Assembly: GCA_002774465.1 (NCBI GenBank)
Contig: PEYH01000028.1
Span: 1-17,069 of the forward strand
Origin: Parcubacteria group bacterium CG08_land_8_20_14_0_20_43_9
GTDB taxonomy: Bacteria > Patescibacteriota > Minisyncoccia > Minisyncoccales > PEYH01
Reading direction: 5' to 3'
DNA: 17,069 nt
The notes under the pieces were generated by a model, which worked only from the letters and a program-made list of their open reading frames with translations, had not been told where the DNA came from and did no database searches. Positions 6,734 through 13,152 of this stretch are shown one piece after another. Made by a program: the position numbers and the translations under genes. Each line of letters begins with the position of its first letter. Within the stretch, counting starts at the first letter, position 1.

Positions 6734-7735
6734 TCATTCCACTTTGATTGGGACGACTACCACGCGTTGGCGGCCGTCCTCGCAGTCAGAGTCGTCATCA
6801 ACGACGATTAGCTCGACTTCGTACCAGCTGGGAGCGAGGTTGGGAATCCGGAGAACGGAATTCTCCAAATCCAACTCCTGGACATTGGCGAGTTCCTGTC
6901 TCGCTCCGCCATCCAAGCGATAGAATCTTGCCAGAATCAGACATATCCCTACATCGTTGGCCGGTCCTCTACTGACTTGGTAAGCGCCGCATTCCTGGCA
7001 GATTGGCCGAGGAATGTCTTGATTACAGTAGGTGTAGCGCTGGTCAGGGTCCTCTGCCTCCACCCTATATCTGTCGCCTACGGCGACAAATTTGGGAATG
7101 GAGATTGAGACCATCGGCGGTTCTAAGCAACAGGCCTCGATATAGATTGACCTGTTGTACACCTCGTTGCCACGAGAATCCGTAACAACGAATTGATAAG
7201 TGTACGCCGGAAGAGGAGCCGGCTCCTTATAGTAGTGTTCGGCAGAGTTGCCAATGTCTCTCTGTCCATCACCCCAATCAATGGTGCAGGGACCGAGAAC
7301 ATTCTTGAGCTCAACCCGAATCCGCTCGCAGGTACAAAAGTTGTTCCCCGGCGCGTCCAAATTTTGGATAGAGATTACCGGCTCACCGACAATCGGAGCC
7401 ACCTCTACGTGCAGAATGGAAATGGTAGAAGCGCCGTCGTTATCCGTCACCGTAAGGGTAACGGCGACTGTGCCGCTCTCGGCAAACCAGTACTGACACC
7501 GCGGGCCAGAATCGGGTGAAATTGTTATCCCCCCGAAATCCCATTGATAGCTGACGATTGAGCCATCGGGGTCAAGCGACGCCGAAGCGTCAAAGACCGT
7601 GGGCTCCCCAACCACTGGGTTTTCCGTCAAACAGGCGAACTCCGCCACGGGCGCAACATTCGGCTGATTGAAACAGCCAAACAGCAGCACCGCCAACACC
7701 AACATCCCTGTCAGGACTGCGAGTTTCCTCTTCAT
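6734..7735 (-). CDS. PKD/Ig-like domain lipoprotein, 333 residues
   Basis: This is a secreted lipoprotein. A Lys/Arg start and hydrophobic stretch (5-19) end in the lipobox LFGC with Cys21. Residues 27-113 form a PKD domain (FDASASLDPDGSIVSYQWDF, then GTVAVTLTVTDNDG). Residues 118-201 form a second PKD-like domain with TIDWGDG and TYQFVVTD. Residues 206-333 form a third beta-rich domain ending VELIVVDDDSDCEDG. PKD folds usually mediate binding at the cell surface; no catalytic motif is seen. Cysteines are frequent (CTC, ACC, CQEC), suggesting disulfides or metal binding. The ribosome site GAGGAGGAA lies 5 bases before the ATG. The gene has its own near-consensus promoter and terminator. A sampled line was 58% G+C, well above the flanking genes. 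It is a likely distant paralogue of the 7965-9173 gene. Partner and function are unknown. Confidence 0.8.
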   Translation of the reverse strand: MKRKLAVLTGMLVLAVLLFGCFNQPNVAPVAEFACLTENPVVGEPTVFDASASLDPDGSIVSYQWDFGGITISPDSGPRCQYWFAESGTVAVTLTVTDNDGASTISILHVEVAPIVGEPVISIQNLDAPGNNFCTCERIRVELKNVLGPCTIDWGDGQRDIGNSAEHYYKEPAPLPAYTYQFVVTDSRGNEVYNRSIYIEACCLEPPMVSISIPKFVAVGDRYRVEAEDPDQRYTYCNQDIPRPICQECGAYQVSRGPANDVGICLILARFYRLDGGARQELANVQELDLENSVLRIPNLAPSWYEVELIVVDDDSDCEDGRQRVVVVPIKVE

Positions 7736-7774
7736 TATAATTCCTCCTCGCGCTTTTGCGTTTGCGCTGGTTGA

Positions 7775-7798
7775 ATCCGTTTATCCGTTTATCCGTTT
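7775..7798. repeat. Three perfect tandem copies of ATCCGTTT in an mRNA leader
   Basis: ATCCGTTT is repeated head-to-tail three times. It lies in the 5' leader of the 6734-7735 gene, between its promoter (7823-7851) and ribosome site (about 7742-7750), so the RNA would carry AAACGGAU three times. The role is unknown. Confidence 0.85.
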
Positions 7799-7822
7799 AA
7801 TTGTAGAAGAACTACTGTTCGT

Positions 7823-7851
7823 AGTATATCATCTTGCGATAACTTTGTCAA
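7823..7851 (-). promoter_or_regulatory. Sigma70-type promoter of the 6734-7735 lipoprotein gene
   Basis: The minus strand has TTGACA (7846-7851), a 17-bp spacer, and TATACT (7823-7828): a perfect -35 and a one-mismatch -10 at ideal spacing. It predicts an mRNA leader of about 80 bases. Confidence 0.75.
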
Positions 7852-7902
7852 CACCAAGAGGGGTTGATTGTGCTATAAATATAATACCACAAAAAATCAA
7901 AA

Positions 7903-7942
7903 GAGGGCAGTCAAGTCGCGGTGAAGCGTCCCGACTGCCCTC
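7903..7942 (-). terminator. Intrinsic terminator of the 7965-9173 lipoprotein gene
   Basis: GAGGGCAGTC and GACTGCCCTC form a perfect 10-bp outer stem, with a further short CGC/GCG stem inside. On the minus strand the hairpin is followed by TTTTGATTTTTTG. It lies 22 bases after the gene's stop codon. Confidence 0.85.
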
Positions 7943-7964
7943 ATGTCTTCCCTCCTTTGCTCCC

Positions 7965-9173
7965 CTACTGGGGAGCCACTACCTCGAAGCCGAAGTTGTC
8001 GGCCACCATGATGTTGCACCCGTCGCAATCGTCGTACCAGACCAGGAGGGAGGTAATTCCCCCCTCTCCGTCACTATCAAACCCAACGGAGAATTTCGGG
8101 TCATTGATGTCGATTACACGAACATCTGCTGGGTCATCAACATCCCCGGGTTGCCATGGTCTCGTAGTGTAGATATCCACCCTGCCATCAGGGTGAACAA
8201 ACACCACCCTAATCCCGGTCACATTACTGCTGACAGGATAGGTATCATCCGGCCGTGTGGCATGCACCACGAAACACACGGTTTCGTGTTGCTGAAATAC
8301 CTCTCCGTTAGTCACCTCCTCGAGCGTGTATTGTGAACGCTCGATGTGAAGGCTGATGTTCGGGGGAGTAGGATCGCAAACCGGCGGCGGAGGAGGCGGC
8401 GGCGGTGGCGGGGGCGGAGTGGCATCAACCACTCGGAAACTGCCCGAGCGAGTGGCTGTTCTTTGTGAACAGTCGTCATCGTAAGCGATAACCTCCACGG
8501 TCCAGAAACCAACTTCGCAAGCGCTGACAAGGAAGCTGCCAGAACTGGCGTGGAAAGTCTGCGCCTCGGCGATGCTTCCATTCTTCCAAACCTTCGCCTC
8601 TATCTTCTTGATCCCAGCCTGCGAAGCAGAACCGGAACAAGGACCACACTGGTCCGAATCCAGCGCACTGGCGAAGATGGCGACGATGTCGTAGAGCTCT
8701 TTCTCCGGAACAACCGAAGAAGAAAGCTGCTGACCGTCAACCTTGAGCGCAGTGATGACTGGGTCCGCACAAGTCGGCGGAGGTGGGGGGGTTGATTCCT
8801 GCACCACAAGCTTTGCCTGGCTGCAGGACCCGCAACTGGGCTTGCCCCAGTTATCATAGACCAGAAGCGTCACCCAGTAGGTGCCTGCTTGCCCAAAGAC
8901 GTGGCTCGCGAGCGGGCTCACGCCTTCCTCGGTGTTTCCGTCTCCGAAATCCCATTCATAGCCCCCGACTTCTCCATCCGGGTCGTATGAATCAGAGGCG
9001 TCAAACTCAACCTCTGCGCCGGGCTCGGTATGATAAGCCGAACCGACCAGCGCCACCTCTCCTGACACCTCAAGGGAGGCGACAGGCTCTTGGTTAAACA
9101 GCGCGCAGCTGGTTGCAAATAGCAACACAACTGCCCCGATCGAAACGACGACCGCAACTCTCTTGTGCTTCAT
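7965..9173 (-). CDS. PKD-domain lipoprotein with polyproline linkers, 402 residues
   Basis: A hydrophobic leader (6-20) ends in the lipobox ATSC with Cys23, so the protein should be lipidated and displayed outside the membrane. Residues 29-125 are a clear PKD domain (FDASDSYDPDGEVGGYEWDF, then GTYWVTLLVYDN). A first proline linker (129-133) leads to a second beta-rich domain (136-250, ending VEVIAYDDDC). A second linker of 12 consecutive prolines (253-264) leads to a third domain (266-402, ending SLLVWYDDCDGC). All three domains end in a similar V-x-x-YD strand. CxxC pairs recur (CGSC, CGPC, CDGC), though nothing else suggests a thioredoxin fold. The ribosome site AAGGAGGT lies about 10 bases before the ATG. 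The gene has its own promoter and terminator and is divergent from the 9377 gene. It is probably a surface adhesin or binding protein; the ligand is unknown. Confidence 0.82.
   Translation of the reverse strand: MKHKRVAVVVSIGAVVLLFATSCALFNQEPVASLEVSGEVALVGSAYHTEPGAEVEFDASDSYDPDGEVGGYEWDFGDGNTEEGVSPLASHVFGQAGTYWVTLLVYDNWGKPSCGSCSQAKLVVQESTPPPPPTCADPVITALKVDGQQLSSSVVPEKELYDIVAIFASALDSDQCGPCSGSASQAGIKKIEAKVWKNGSIAEAQTFHASSGSFLVSACEVGFWTVEVIAYDDDCSQRTATRSGSFRVVDATPPPPPPPPPPPPVCDPTPPNISLHIERSQYTLEEVTNGEVFQQHETVCFVVHATRPDDTYPVSSNVTGIRVVFVHPDGRVDIYTTRPWQPGDVDDPADVRVIDINDPKFSVGFDSDGEGGITSLLVWYDDCDGCNIMVADNFGFEVVAPQ
8382..8417 (-). repeat. Proline-codon run (12 consecutive Pro)
   Basis: Twelve consecutive CCN codons encode the linker between domains 2 and 3 of the lipoprotein. 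Codon choice varies (CCG, CCA, CCC, CCT/CCN mixed), so it is not a pure trinucleotide repeat. Such a run would stall ribosomes without EF-P. Confidence 0.85.
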
Positions 9174-9226
9174 CTCGCTGACACCTCCTTGGCGTCGTTT
9201 GTTTTTTTGCTCTCTTTATCATTTAT

Positions 9227-9245
9227 GCGGAGAATAATTCTCCGC
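9227..9245. other. Perfect 9-bp inverted repeat in a 5' leader
   Basis: GCGGAGAAT-A-ATTCTCCGC is a perfect inverted repeat with a 1-nt centre. It lies within the predicted 5' leader of the 7965-9173 gene, between the promoter (9289-9316) and the ribosome site (near 9184-9190). It could be an RNA hairpin that stabilises the message, or a protein-binding site in DNA. No T-run follows closely on the minus strand, so it is not an obvious terminator. Confidence 0.6.
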
Positions 9246-9288
9246 TTTCGCTTGAGGTAGTTAGTAGCTTATTTAATGAACTGATTAT

Positions 9289-9316
9289 ATACTATCACAT
9301 TTCCAAAATTTGTCAA
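9289..9316 (-). promoter_or_regulatory. Promoter of the 7965-9173 lipoprotein gene (divergent)
   Basis: The minus strand has TTGACA (9311-9316), a 16-bp spacer, and TAGTAT (9289-9294). A perfect TATAAT also exists at 9284-9289, but its spacing of 21 bp is too long. The exact -10 is therefore uncertain, while the -35 is perfect. It predicts a leader of roughly 105-110 bases. Confidence 0.6.
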
Positions 9317-9326
9317 TCTATTGACA
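9311..9326. promoter_or_regulatory. Palindrome made of two back-to-back -35 boxes
   Basis: TGTCAA-TCTA-TTGACA has 6-bp arms, each of which is the -35 box of one of the two divergent promoters. Polymerase bound at one promoter would overlap the other, so the two genes could be mutually exclusive or jointly controlled. Confidence 0.6.
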
Positions 9327-9349
9327 TTAACAATCTTATTTAGTATAAT
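9321..9349 (+). promoter_or_regulatory. Perfect-consensus sigma70 promoter of the 9377 gene
   Basis: TTGACA (9321-9326), a 17-bp spacer and TATAAT (9344-9349) match the full consensus at ideal spacing. It predicts a short leader of about 20 bases that carries the GGAAGGAGGG ribosome site (9361-9370). Confidence 0.9.
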
Positions 9350-9376
9350 AGGCAATGAAAGGAAGGAGGGATTGTC

Positions 9377-10186
9377 GTGAACAGACCAGACAGATGGAAC
9401 CCAATGGTGGGTCGGAAAGGAAGTAAAGTGAGGAAGAGAAATCTTACTCCTGGCCAAGTCGCTTGCATGGTGTTGGTGGCAGTAGTTATTGCTGCCGCGT
9501 GTCTCATCTTCTTCGCCATTCCCGGCGAGGCGCAGTGTTGCCCGCCCGTACCGGAACCGATCATCAGAGAAGTACCGGTACCGGTGATCGTCACGGAAAC
9601 GGTGGTTGTTGAGGCGGAGCTGCCGCCTTGCGCTGACCACCGGTTCGAGGTCGGGTTCCAAATGTTCGGGCCAAGCCCGATGTTCGCGGCAGCCAATCTT
9701 GATTGGCGGCCCGCGCTTGGAGGCCTGAATATCGGAAAAAGATGGCTCAAGTTCGACATAGCGCTCGGCTTGTCCGGCGCCGCCATTGAAAATCAGCCGA
9801 TATTTGGCTTCAACGCCAAGCTCGGCGTGGCCTTCGATGGCCCGGGCCCCTACTTCGACGTCGTGCGAGTTCTCTGGTTCCCGCAATGGGAGCCGGCCTC
9901 GCACTACGAAGAGCTTGGCCTGCGTCTTCCGGTTCTGGTTCTGGGCGTTCCCATCGGCCAGATGTCGGCCCTCCTGTATCTCGGAGCCGAGAGATTCGTG
10001 CTTCTTTCGGAGACCACGGGGTATAGGGAAGCCAATACCCTGCTCGTCGGCGCTACAGCCCGAATCTGCCGAAATGCTTTCTCGGCCGGGTTCCAAACCG
10101 AAATTCGGGCCAGCTATCAAATCCGCGACTGCGAAAACCGCGGACTGGTCTGGGGCCTTGGCCTCAATGTCTTCCTCTGGTTTTAA
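9377..10186 (+). CDS. Exported beta-rich protein, possibly barrel-like; function unknown
   Basis: The protein has 269 residues starting at GTG 9377, chosen because GGAAGGAGGG lies 6 bases upstream. A basic N-terminus (about 1-24) is followed by a hydrophobic helix (about 28-48) ending IPGEA-Q, a plausible signal peptidase I site; without cleavage it would be a membrane anchor. A short Pro/Val-rich stretch (PPVPEPIIREVPVPVIVTET) leads to a soluble domain from about residue 87. That domain is dominated by alternating polar/hydrophobic strands separated by turns, and the protein ends GLGLNVFLWF. A C-terminal aromatic strand is typical of outer-membrane beta-barrels, but the host looks like a monoderm, so this is only a resemblance. 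I do not recognise the family. Sampled lines are 62-67% G+C. It is divergent from the lipoprotein gene at 7965-9173 and followed by a strong terminator. Confidence 0.75.
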   Translation: MNRPDRWNPMVGRKGSKVRKRNLTPGQVACMVLVAVVIAAACLIFFAIPGEAQCCPPVPEPIIREVPVPVIVTETVVVEAELPPCADHRFEVGFQMFGPSPMFAAANLDWRPALGGLNIGKRWLKFDIALGLSGAAIENQPIFGFNAKLGVAFDGPGPYFDVVRVLWFPQWEPASHYEELGLRLPVLVLGVPIGQMSALLYLGAERFVLLSETTGYREANTLLVGATARICRNAFSAGFQTEIRASYQIRDCENRGLVWGLGLNVFLWF

Positions 10187-10196
10187 GGAGGAAGCT

Positions 10197-10280
10197 ATGA
10201 GGCCGCGGCAAACGACAGGACCTCCGCCAGAGTTCTCGCATCGCGAGAATTCGTCCGGCGGAGGTCCTCTTCATTTTTGA
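10197..10280 (+). CDS. Possible 27-residue ORF running through the terminator
   Basis: AAGGAGGAAGCT directly precedes an ATG, and the stop codon of the upstream gene overlaps this ribosome site, a classic coupled-start layout. The 27-residue frame (MRPRQTTGPPPEF...) reads through the whole terminator hairpin and ends at TGA 10278-10280, just past the T-run. An RNA ending in the T-run would lack that stop. The amino-acid sequence shows no known motif and is largely dictated by the hairpin, so it may be a chance frame. Confidence 0.2.
   Translation: MRPRQTTGPPPEFSHRENSSGGGPLHF
10217..10268 (+). terminator. Long two-tier intrinsic terminator of the 9377 gene
   Basis: AGGACCTCCGCC (10217-10228) pairs perfectly with GGCGGAGGTCCT (10257-10268). 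Inside, TTCTCGC (10233-10239) pairs with GCGAGAA (10243-10249) around an ATC loop. The plus strand continues CTTCATTTTTG. No T-run follows on the minus strand, so it should not stop the convergent aminotransferase operon. Confidence 0.85.
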
Positions 10281-10287
10281 ACAATAT

Positions 10288-11547
10288 TTAGAAACCCGAT
10301 AAAAGGTTTTTTATTTTCTCTGCCGTATCTGGCGAAATGTTTATATGCGTAGGCAAGTTCACAATTCTTTGGGCGATATCTTCTGCCATTGGGCAAGAAC
10401 CTTTAATATAATTCATTTTATCCAAGTCCGTGCTAACAGGCACGACAACCGACTTTCTCCAGCCGTCGTCTAAAAATATATTTTGTTTTTGGAAAAATTT
10501 CAAAATTTGGGCCGGCTCGTTTTTCCCGCAAATAACCGGAAATCTCATATAAACATTTTTCCTCCCGCCATTTTCCAAGCCCGGCAAATAGAAATTTGGC
10601 CCGCTCAATTTTTTTCTATATATCTCTGCTATTTTTCGGCGATGCTCATTAACCTCATCAACCTTCTTCAATTGATTAAGGGCTAAAATTGCCAAGCCAT
10701 TCGGCATTTTTTTGGGAAAATATCTTGGCATTATCCCCTGCTTTTCGCCCCTGGCCACTGCTTTGGAGATTATTTTTAACTTTTGCAAGCCAACCAAGAC
10801 AATTTTTCCAAGGCCAAAAAGACCGTAAAAAGGCATTACTAAAATCTTAATCAAGACCGGGTGCAAAAGTTGTTGAAAAACCCAACAATAGGACGGATAT
10901 TGATAGTTATCTCGGATTTTGCTGATTCTTTCAGATAAAACAGGGTCATTGGCAACCGCCATCCCTCCATAAACCGAAGAAATAATCTTGTCCCTGCCAA
11001 AACTGAAAAACGATGCCTGGCCGAATATCCCGATTTTTCTGCTCTTGTATTCCGCGCCCAAGGAATGAGCGCAATCCTCTATTAAAATCAAATTATGTTT
11101 TTGGCAAATTCCCGAAATTTCATCAATCTTAGCCGGAAAGCCGAAAGTATGCTGGACTAAAACCGCCCGGCTGTCAGGGGTAATCTTTTTTTCCAAATCC
11201 GCTGAATTCATATTCAACGTTTCTTTTTCAATGTCCACAAAAACCGGCTTCAGCCCGGACCAAATAATGGGATTAACCGCCGCGTTACAAGTAAATGCTT
11301 GGAGTAAAACTTCGCTTCCTTTTTCCAATTCCAAAGATTTTAAAATAGCCATAAACGCCGAGCGTCCGCTATTAAAGGCGAACGAATTATTTACGCCCGA
11401 ATAATTTCTAAATTTCTCTTCCAACGCCGCGCTATCCCTCCCCTTTTTCCATTTCCAGGGCATAAAAATCAACTTAAAAGCCAACCAAACATCATCTTTT
11501 TGGACATTGGGAGACAGGGATATGAATATGGGCTTCCTAAAAATCAT
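10288..11547 (-). CDS. DegT/DnrJ/EryC1/StrS-family PLP aminotransferase
   Basis: The protein has 419 residues. The fold-type I layout of the sugar aminotransferase family is visible: FNSGRSAFMAILKSLELEKGSEVL (58-81) for cofactor phosphate binding, LIEDCAHSLGAEYK (155-168) with the Asp that contacts the PLP ring nitrogen, and SFGRDKIISSVYGGM (182-196) with Lys187 as the likely Schiff-base lysine. Such enzymes transaminate nucleotide-linked keto-sugars for cell-surface glycans, or related small molecules. It is the last gene of the coupled run starting at serS and overlaps the Mur ligase gene by 4 bases (ATGA). Together with that gene and the FemAB-type gene, it suggests an envelope-building role. 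The substrate cannot be assigned. Confidence 0.85.
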   Translation of the reverse strand: MIFRKPIFISLSPNVQKDDVWLAFKLIFMPWKWKKGRDSAALEEKFRNYSGVNNSFAFNSGRSAFMAILKSLELEKGSEVLLQAFTCNAAVNPIIWSGLKPVFVDIEKETLNMNSADLEKKITPDSRAVLVQHTFGFPAKIDEISGICQKHNLILIEDCAHSLGAEYKSRKIGIFGQASFFSFGRDKIISSVYGGMAVANDPVLSERISKIRDNYQYPSYCWVFQQLLHPVLIKILVMPFYGLFGLGKIVLVGLQKLKIISKAVARGEKQGIMPRYFPKKMPNGLAILALNQLKKVDEVNEHRRKIAEIYRKKLSGPNFYLPGLENGGRKNVYMRFPVICGKNEPAQILKFFQKQNIFLDDGWRKSVVVPVSTDLDKMNYIKGSCPMAEDIAQRIVNLPTHINISPDTAEKIKNLLSGF

Positions 11548-13148
11548 AATGAGTGATTATCAATCAACAATTCTTTTAACCCCTTAGGCCCTCTCCCCTC
11601 CAGCAATACGGCATCGCCGGGTTGGCAGAATCCTTTAATCTTCTGAACAATCTCCTGCGAATTTCTGATAAGCAGGATGTTTTTGCCTCCCGCGCCCTCA
11701 ACAATGTCCTGAAAATTGTCCTCGCTTGTTATGATTACCAAATCGCAAACTTGAGCAATTTTTCCCCCGATTTCTCTGTGTATTTTTTCTGACTCTTTGC
11801 CCAACTCAATCAAACTCGGTATTACAATCGCTTTTTTAGATGACCAATTTTTGAGATACTCCAAATCCGCCATCACCCCATCGGGATTGGCAGAATAACT
11901 TGAATCAATGATGTTCAATCCGTTAATTCCCTTTTGGACCCTCATTCCTCCTTTTTGGAAAAGCCGGGCGCATATCTTGGAAAGTTCGGGCAGGCTGACG
12001 CCCAATTCCCTGGCGATACAAACTGCGCCCAATATATTCAAGACATTGTGCCTGCCCAATAGATTGGTTTTGCAATTTATGGTTCCGCCTGTCTTAAAAA
12101 CAATTTTGAACAGAGTGAAAGCGTTGCCCGTTTTAATGTCCTCGGCCCAAACATCAGAGACGATGCCCTTGACTTTGTTGTCCAAGCTATAAATTCTTTT
12201 TGGCTTGGTTGTTTTGTTATAAAGCTCCAGGCAGTAGCCATTGTCTCCGTTAAAAATCGCCACCCCATCTTCGGGCAAAGATTCAATCAGCTCGTACTTG
12301 GCTTCAATAATTTTTTCCTGCGAACCGAACAAGGCCGCATGCTGGGCGTTGATGCCTGTGATAATGCCTATTCTCGGCTTAGTTATCCGACAAATCGCTT
12401 TTATTTCTCCCCTTTTGTAGGCAGCCATTTCGCAAACAAAATGGCTGTGCGTGTTTTTTAATTCGGCAAGCACGGTTCTGGCAACGCCCATCTCCGTGTT
12501 GACGTGTTCATCGGTTTTAAGAACTTGGCGGTTTTCGGCAATCAGGCGGGACAGAATTTCCTTAACTGAAGTTTTGGCATAAGAACCGGTAATCCCTATT
12601 GTCAATAGTCCGGGCATATCAGAAACCTTCTTCCGGGCCATAACAACAATCCTTTTTTTAAGGAAAAACGTCGGCATCTGAATTATTTCCAGATTCAAAA
12701 AAATGAATAACGGCAAGAGGGCCTCAAATACCAGGATAAACAAAAGCGAATCATTGATAAAACGCCAGATTAATAGCCCTTCAAGCGCGAGGACAAGGGC
12801 AAAAAGGACAGTCATTTTTTGAGTAAATTTCGGCAGGACCCATTTTTGTCTTAAAAGCAGGCGCAGAGAATACAGGGCGAACAGAAAATAGAGGGCTAAA
12901 ACAATCCACTCTTTGAGCGGCTCTGATATGGGGAGAAACAGCCACATAATCAGCGCTATGAGAACCAAAAAGAAAAATTTTGAAAATATAATGCTTTTCC
13001 TGCGCTTCGCTTCTTCCCAAAAGCGGTCCAAGCGGTATTCTTTCAACTGCCAAAAATAAAGGAAGAAGGCCTTCCGGCGCAAGATATGAAAATACCAAAA
13101 AAACAAAATGATTATTGTTTTGAATGCTGGCTGGTCTATGGAAATCAT
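11544..13148 (-). CDS. MurF-like Mur ligase with membrane-spanning N-terminus
   Basis: The protein has 534 residues. Residues 1-155 hold about four or five hydrophobic segments and replace the usual MurF N-terminal substrate domain. From residue 184 the ATP-binding core follows: GITGSYAKTSVKE, HVNTEMGVARTVL, VCEMAAYKRGEI, ITGINAQHAALFGSQEKIIEAK, LLGRHNVLNILGA. The C-terminal ligase domain has IIDSSYSANPDGVMADL and LIELGKESEKIHREIGG. MurF joins D-Ala-D-Ala to UDP-MurNAc-tripeptide; the core looks MurF-like, but the membrane domain leaves the substrate open (it may act on a lipid-linked precursor). The P-loop reads SYAKT where most Mur ligases have Gly before the Lys. The start lies 4 bases after the FemAB gene's stop, and the 3' end overlaps the aminotransferase gene by 4 bases. 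Confidence 0.8.
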   Translation of the reverse strand: MISIDQPAFKTIIILFFWYFHILRRKAFFLYFWQLKEYRLDRFWEEAKRRKSIIFSKFFFLVLIALIMWLFLPISEPLKEWIVLALYFLFALYSLRLLLRQKWVLPKFTQKMTVLFALVLALEGLLIWRFINDSLLFILVFEALLPLFIFLNLEIIQMPTFFLKKRIVVMARKKVSDMPGLLTIGITGSYAKTSVKEILSRLIAENRQVLKTDEHVNTEMGVARTVLAELKNTHSHFVCEMAAYKRGEIKAICRITKPRIGIITGINAQHAALFGSQEKIIEAKYELIESLPEDGVAIFNGDNGYCLELYNKTTKPKRIYSLDNKVKGIVSDVWAEDIKTGNAFTLFKIVFKTGGTINCKTNLLGRHNVLNILGAVCIARELGVSLPELSKICARLFQKGGMRVQKGINGLNIIDSSYSANPDGVMADLEYLKNWSSKKAIVIPSLIELGKESEKIHREIGGKIAQVCDLVIITSEDNFQDIVEGAGGKNILLIRNSQEIVQKIKGFCQPGDAVLLEGRGPKGLKELLIDNHSL

Positions 13149-13152
13149 ATTT

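Noticed and set aside
7862..7900. TATAAT-like words on the plus strand downstream of the 7965-9173 terminator
   Set aside because: No plus-strand gene follows. The AT-rich words are the complement of the terminator's T-run and adjacent spacer.
7668..8336. 222-codon plus-strand frame over the two lipoprotein genes
   Set aside because: It crosses a promoter, a terminator and two genes that have clear lipoboxes and PKD motifs on the other strand, so it is a shadow frame.
9269..10120. 283-codon open frame antisense to the 9377 gene
   Set aside because: It has no ribosome site, an arginine/glutamate-rich low-quality sequence and no signal or motif. It arises from the high G+C of the real gene, which has a consensus promoter and ribosome site.
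9786..10280. 164-codon plus-strand frame overlapping the 9377 gene
   Set aside because: Most of it is the out-of-frame reading of the real gene. Only its last 27 codons, after the AAGGAGG site, were kept as a doubtful small ORF.
6668..10287. Transposon or insertion-sequence origin of the three-gene block
   Set aside because: I saw no transposase or integrase, no matching inverted repeats at the two edges, and no target-site duplication by eye. Transfer by recombination remains possible.
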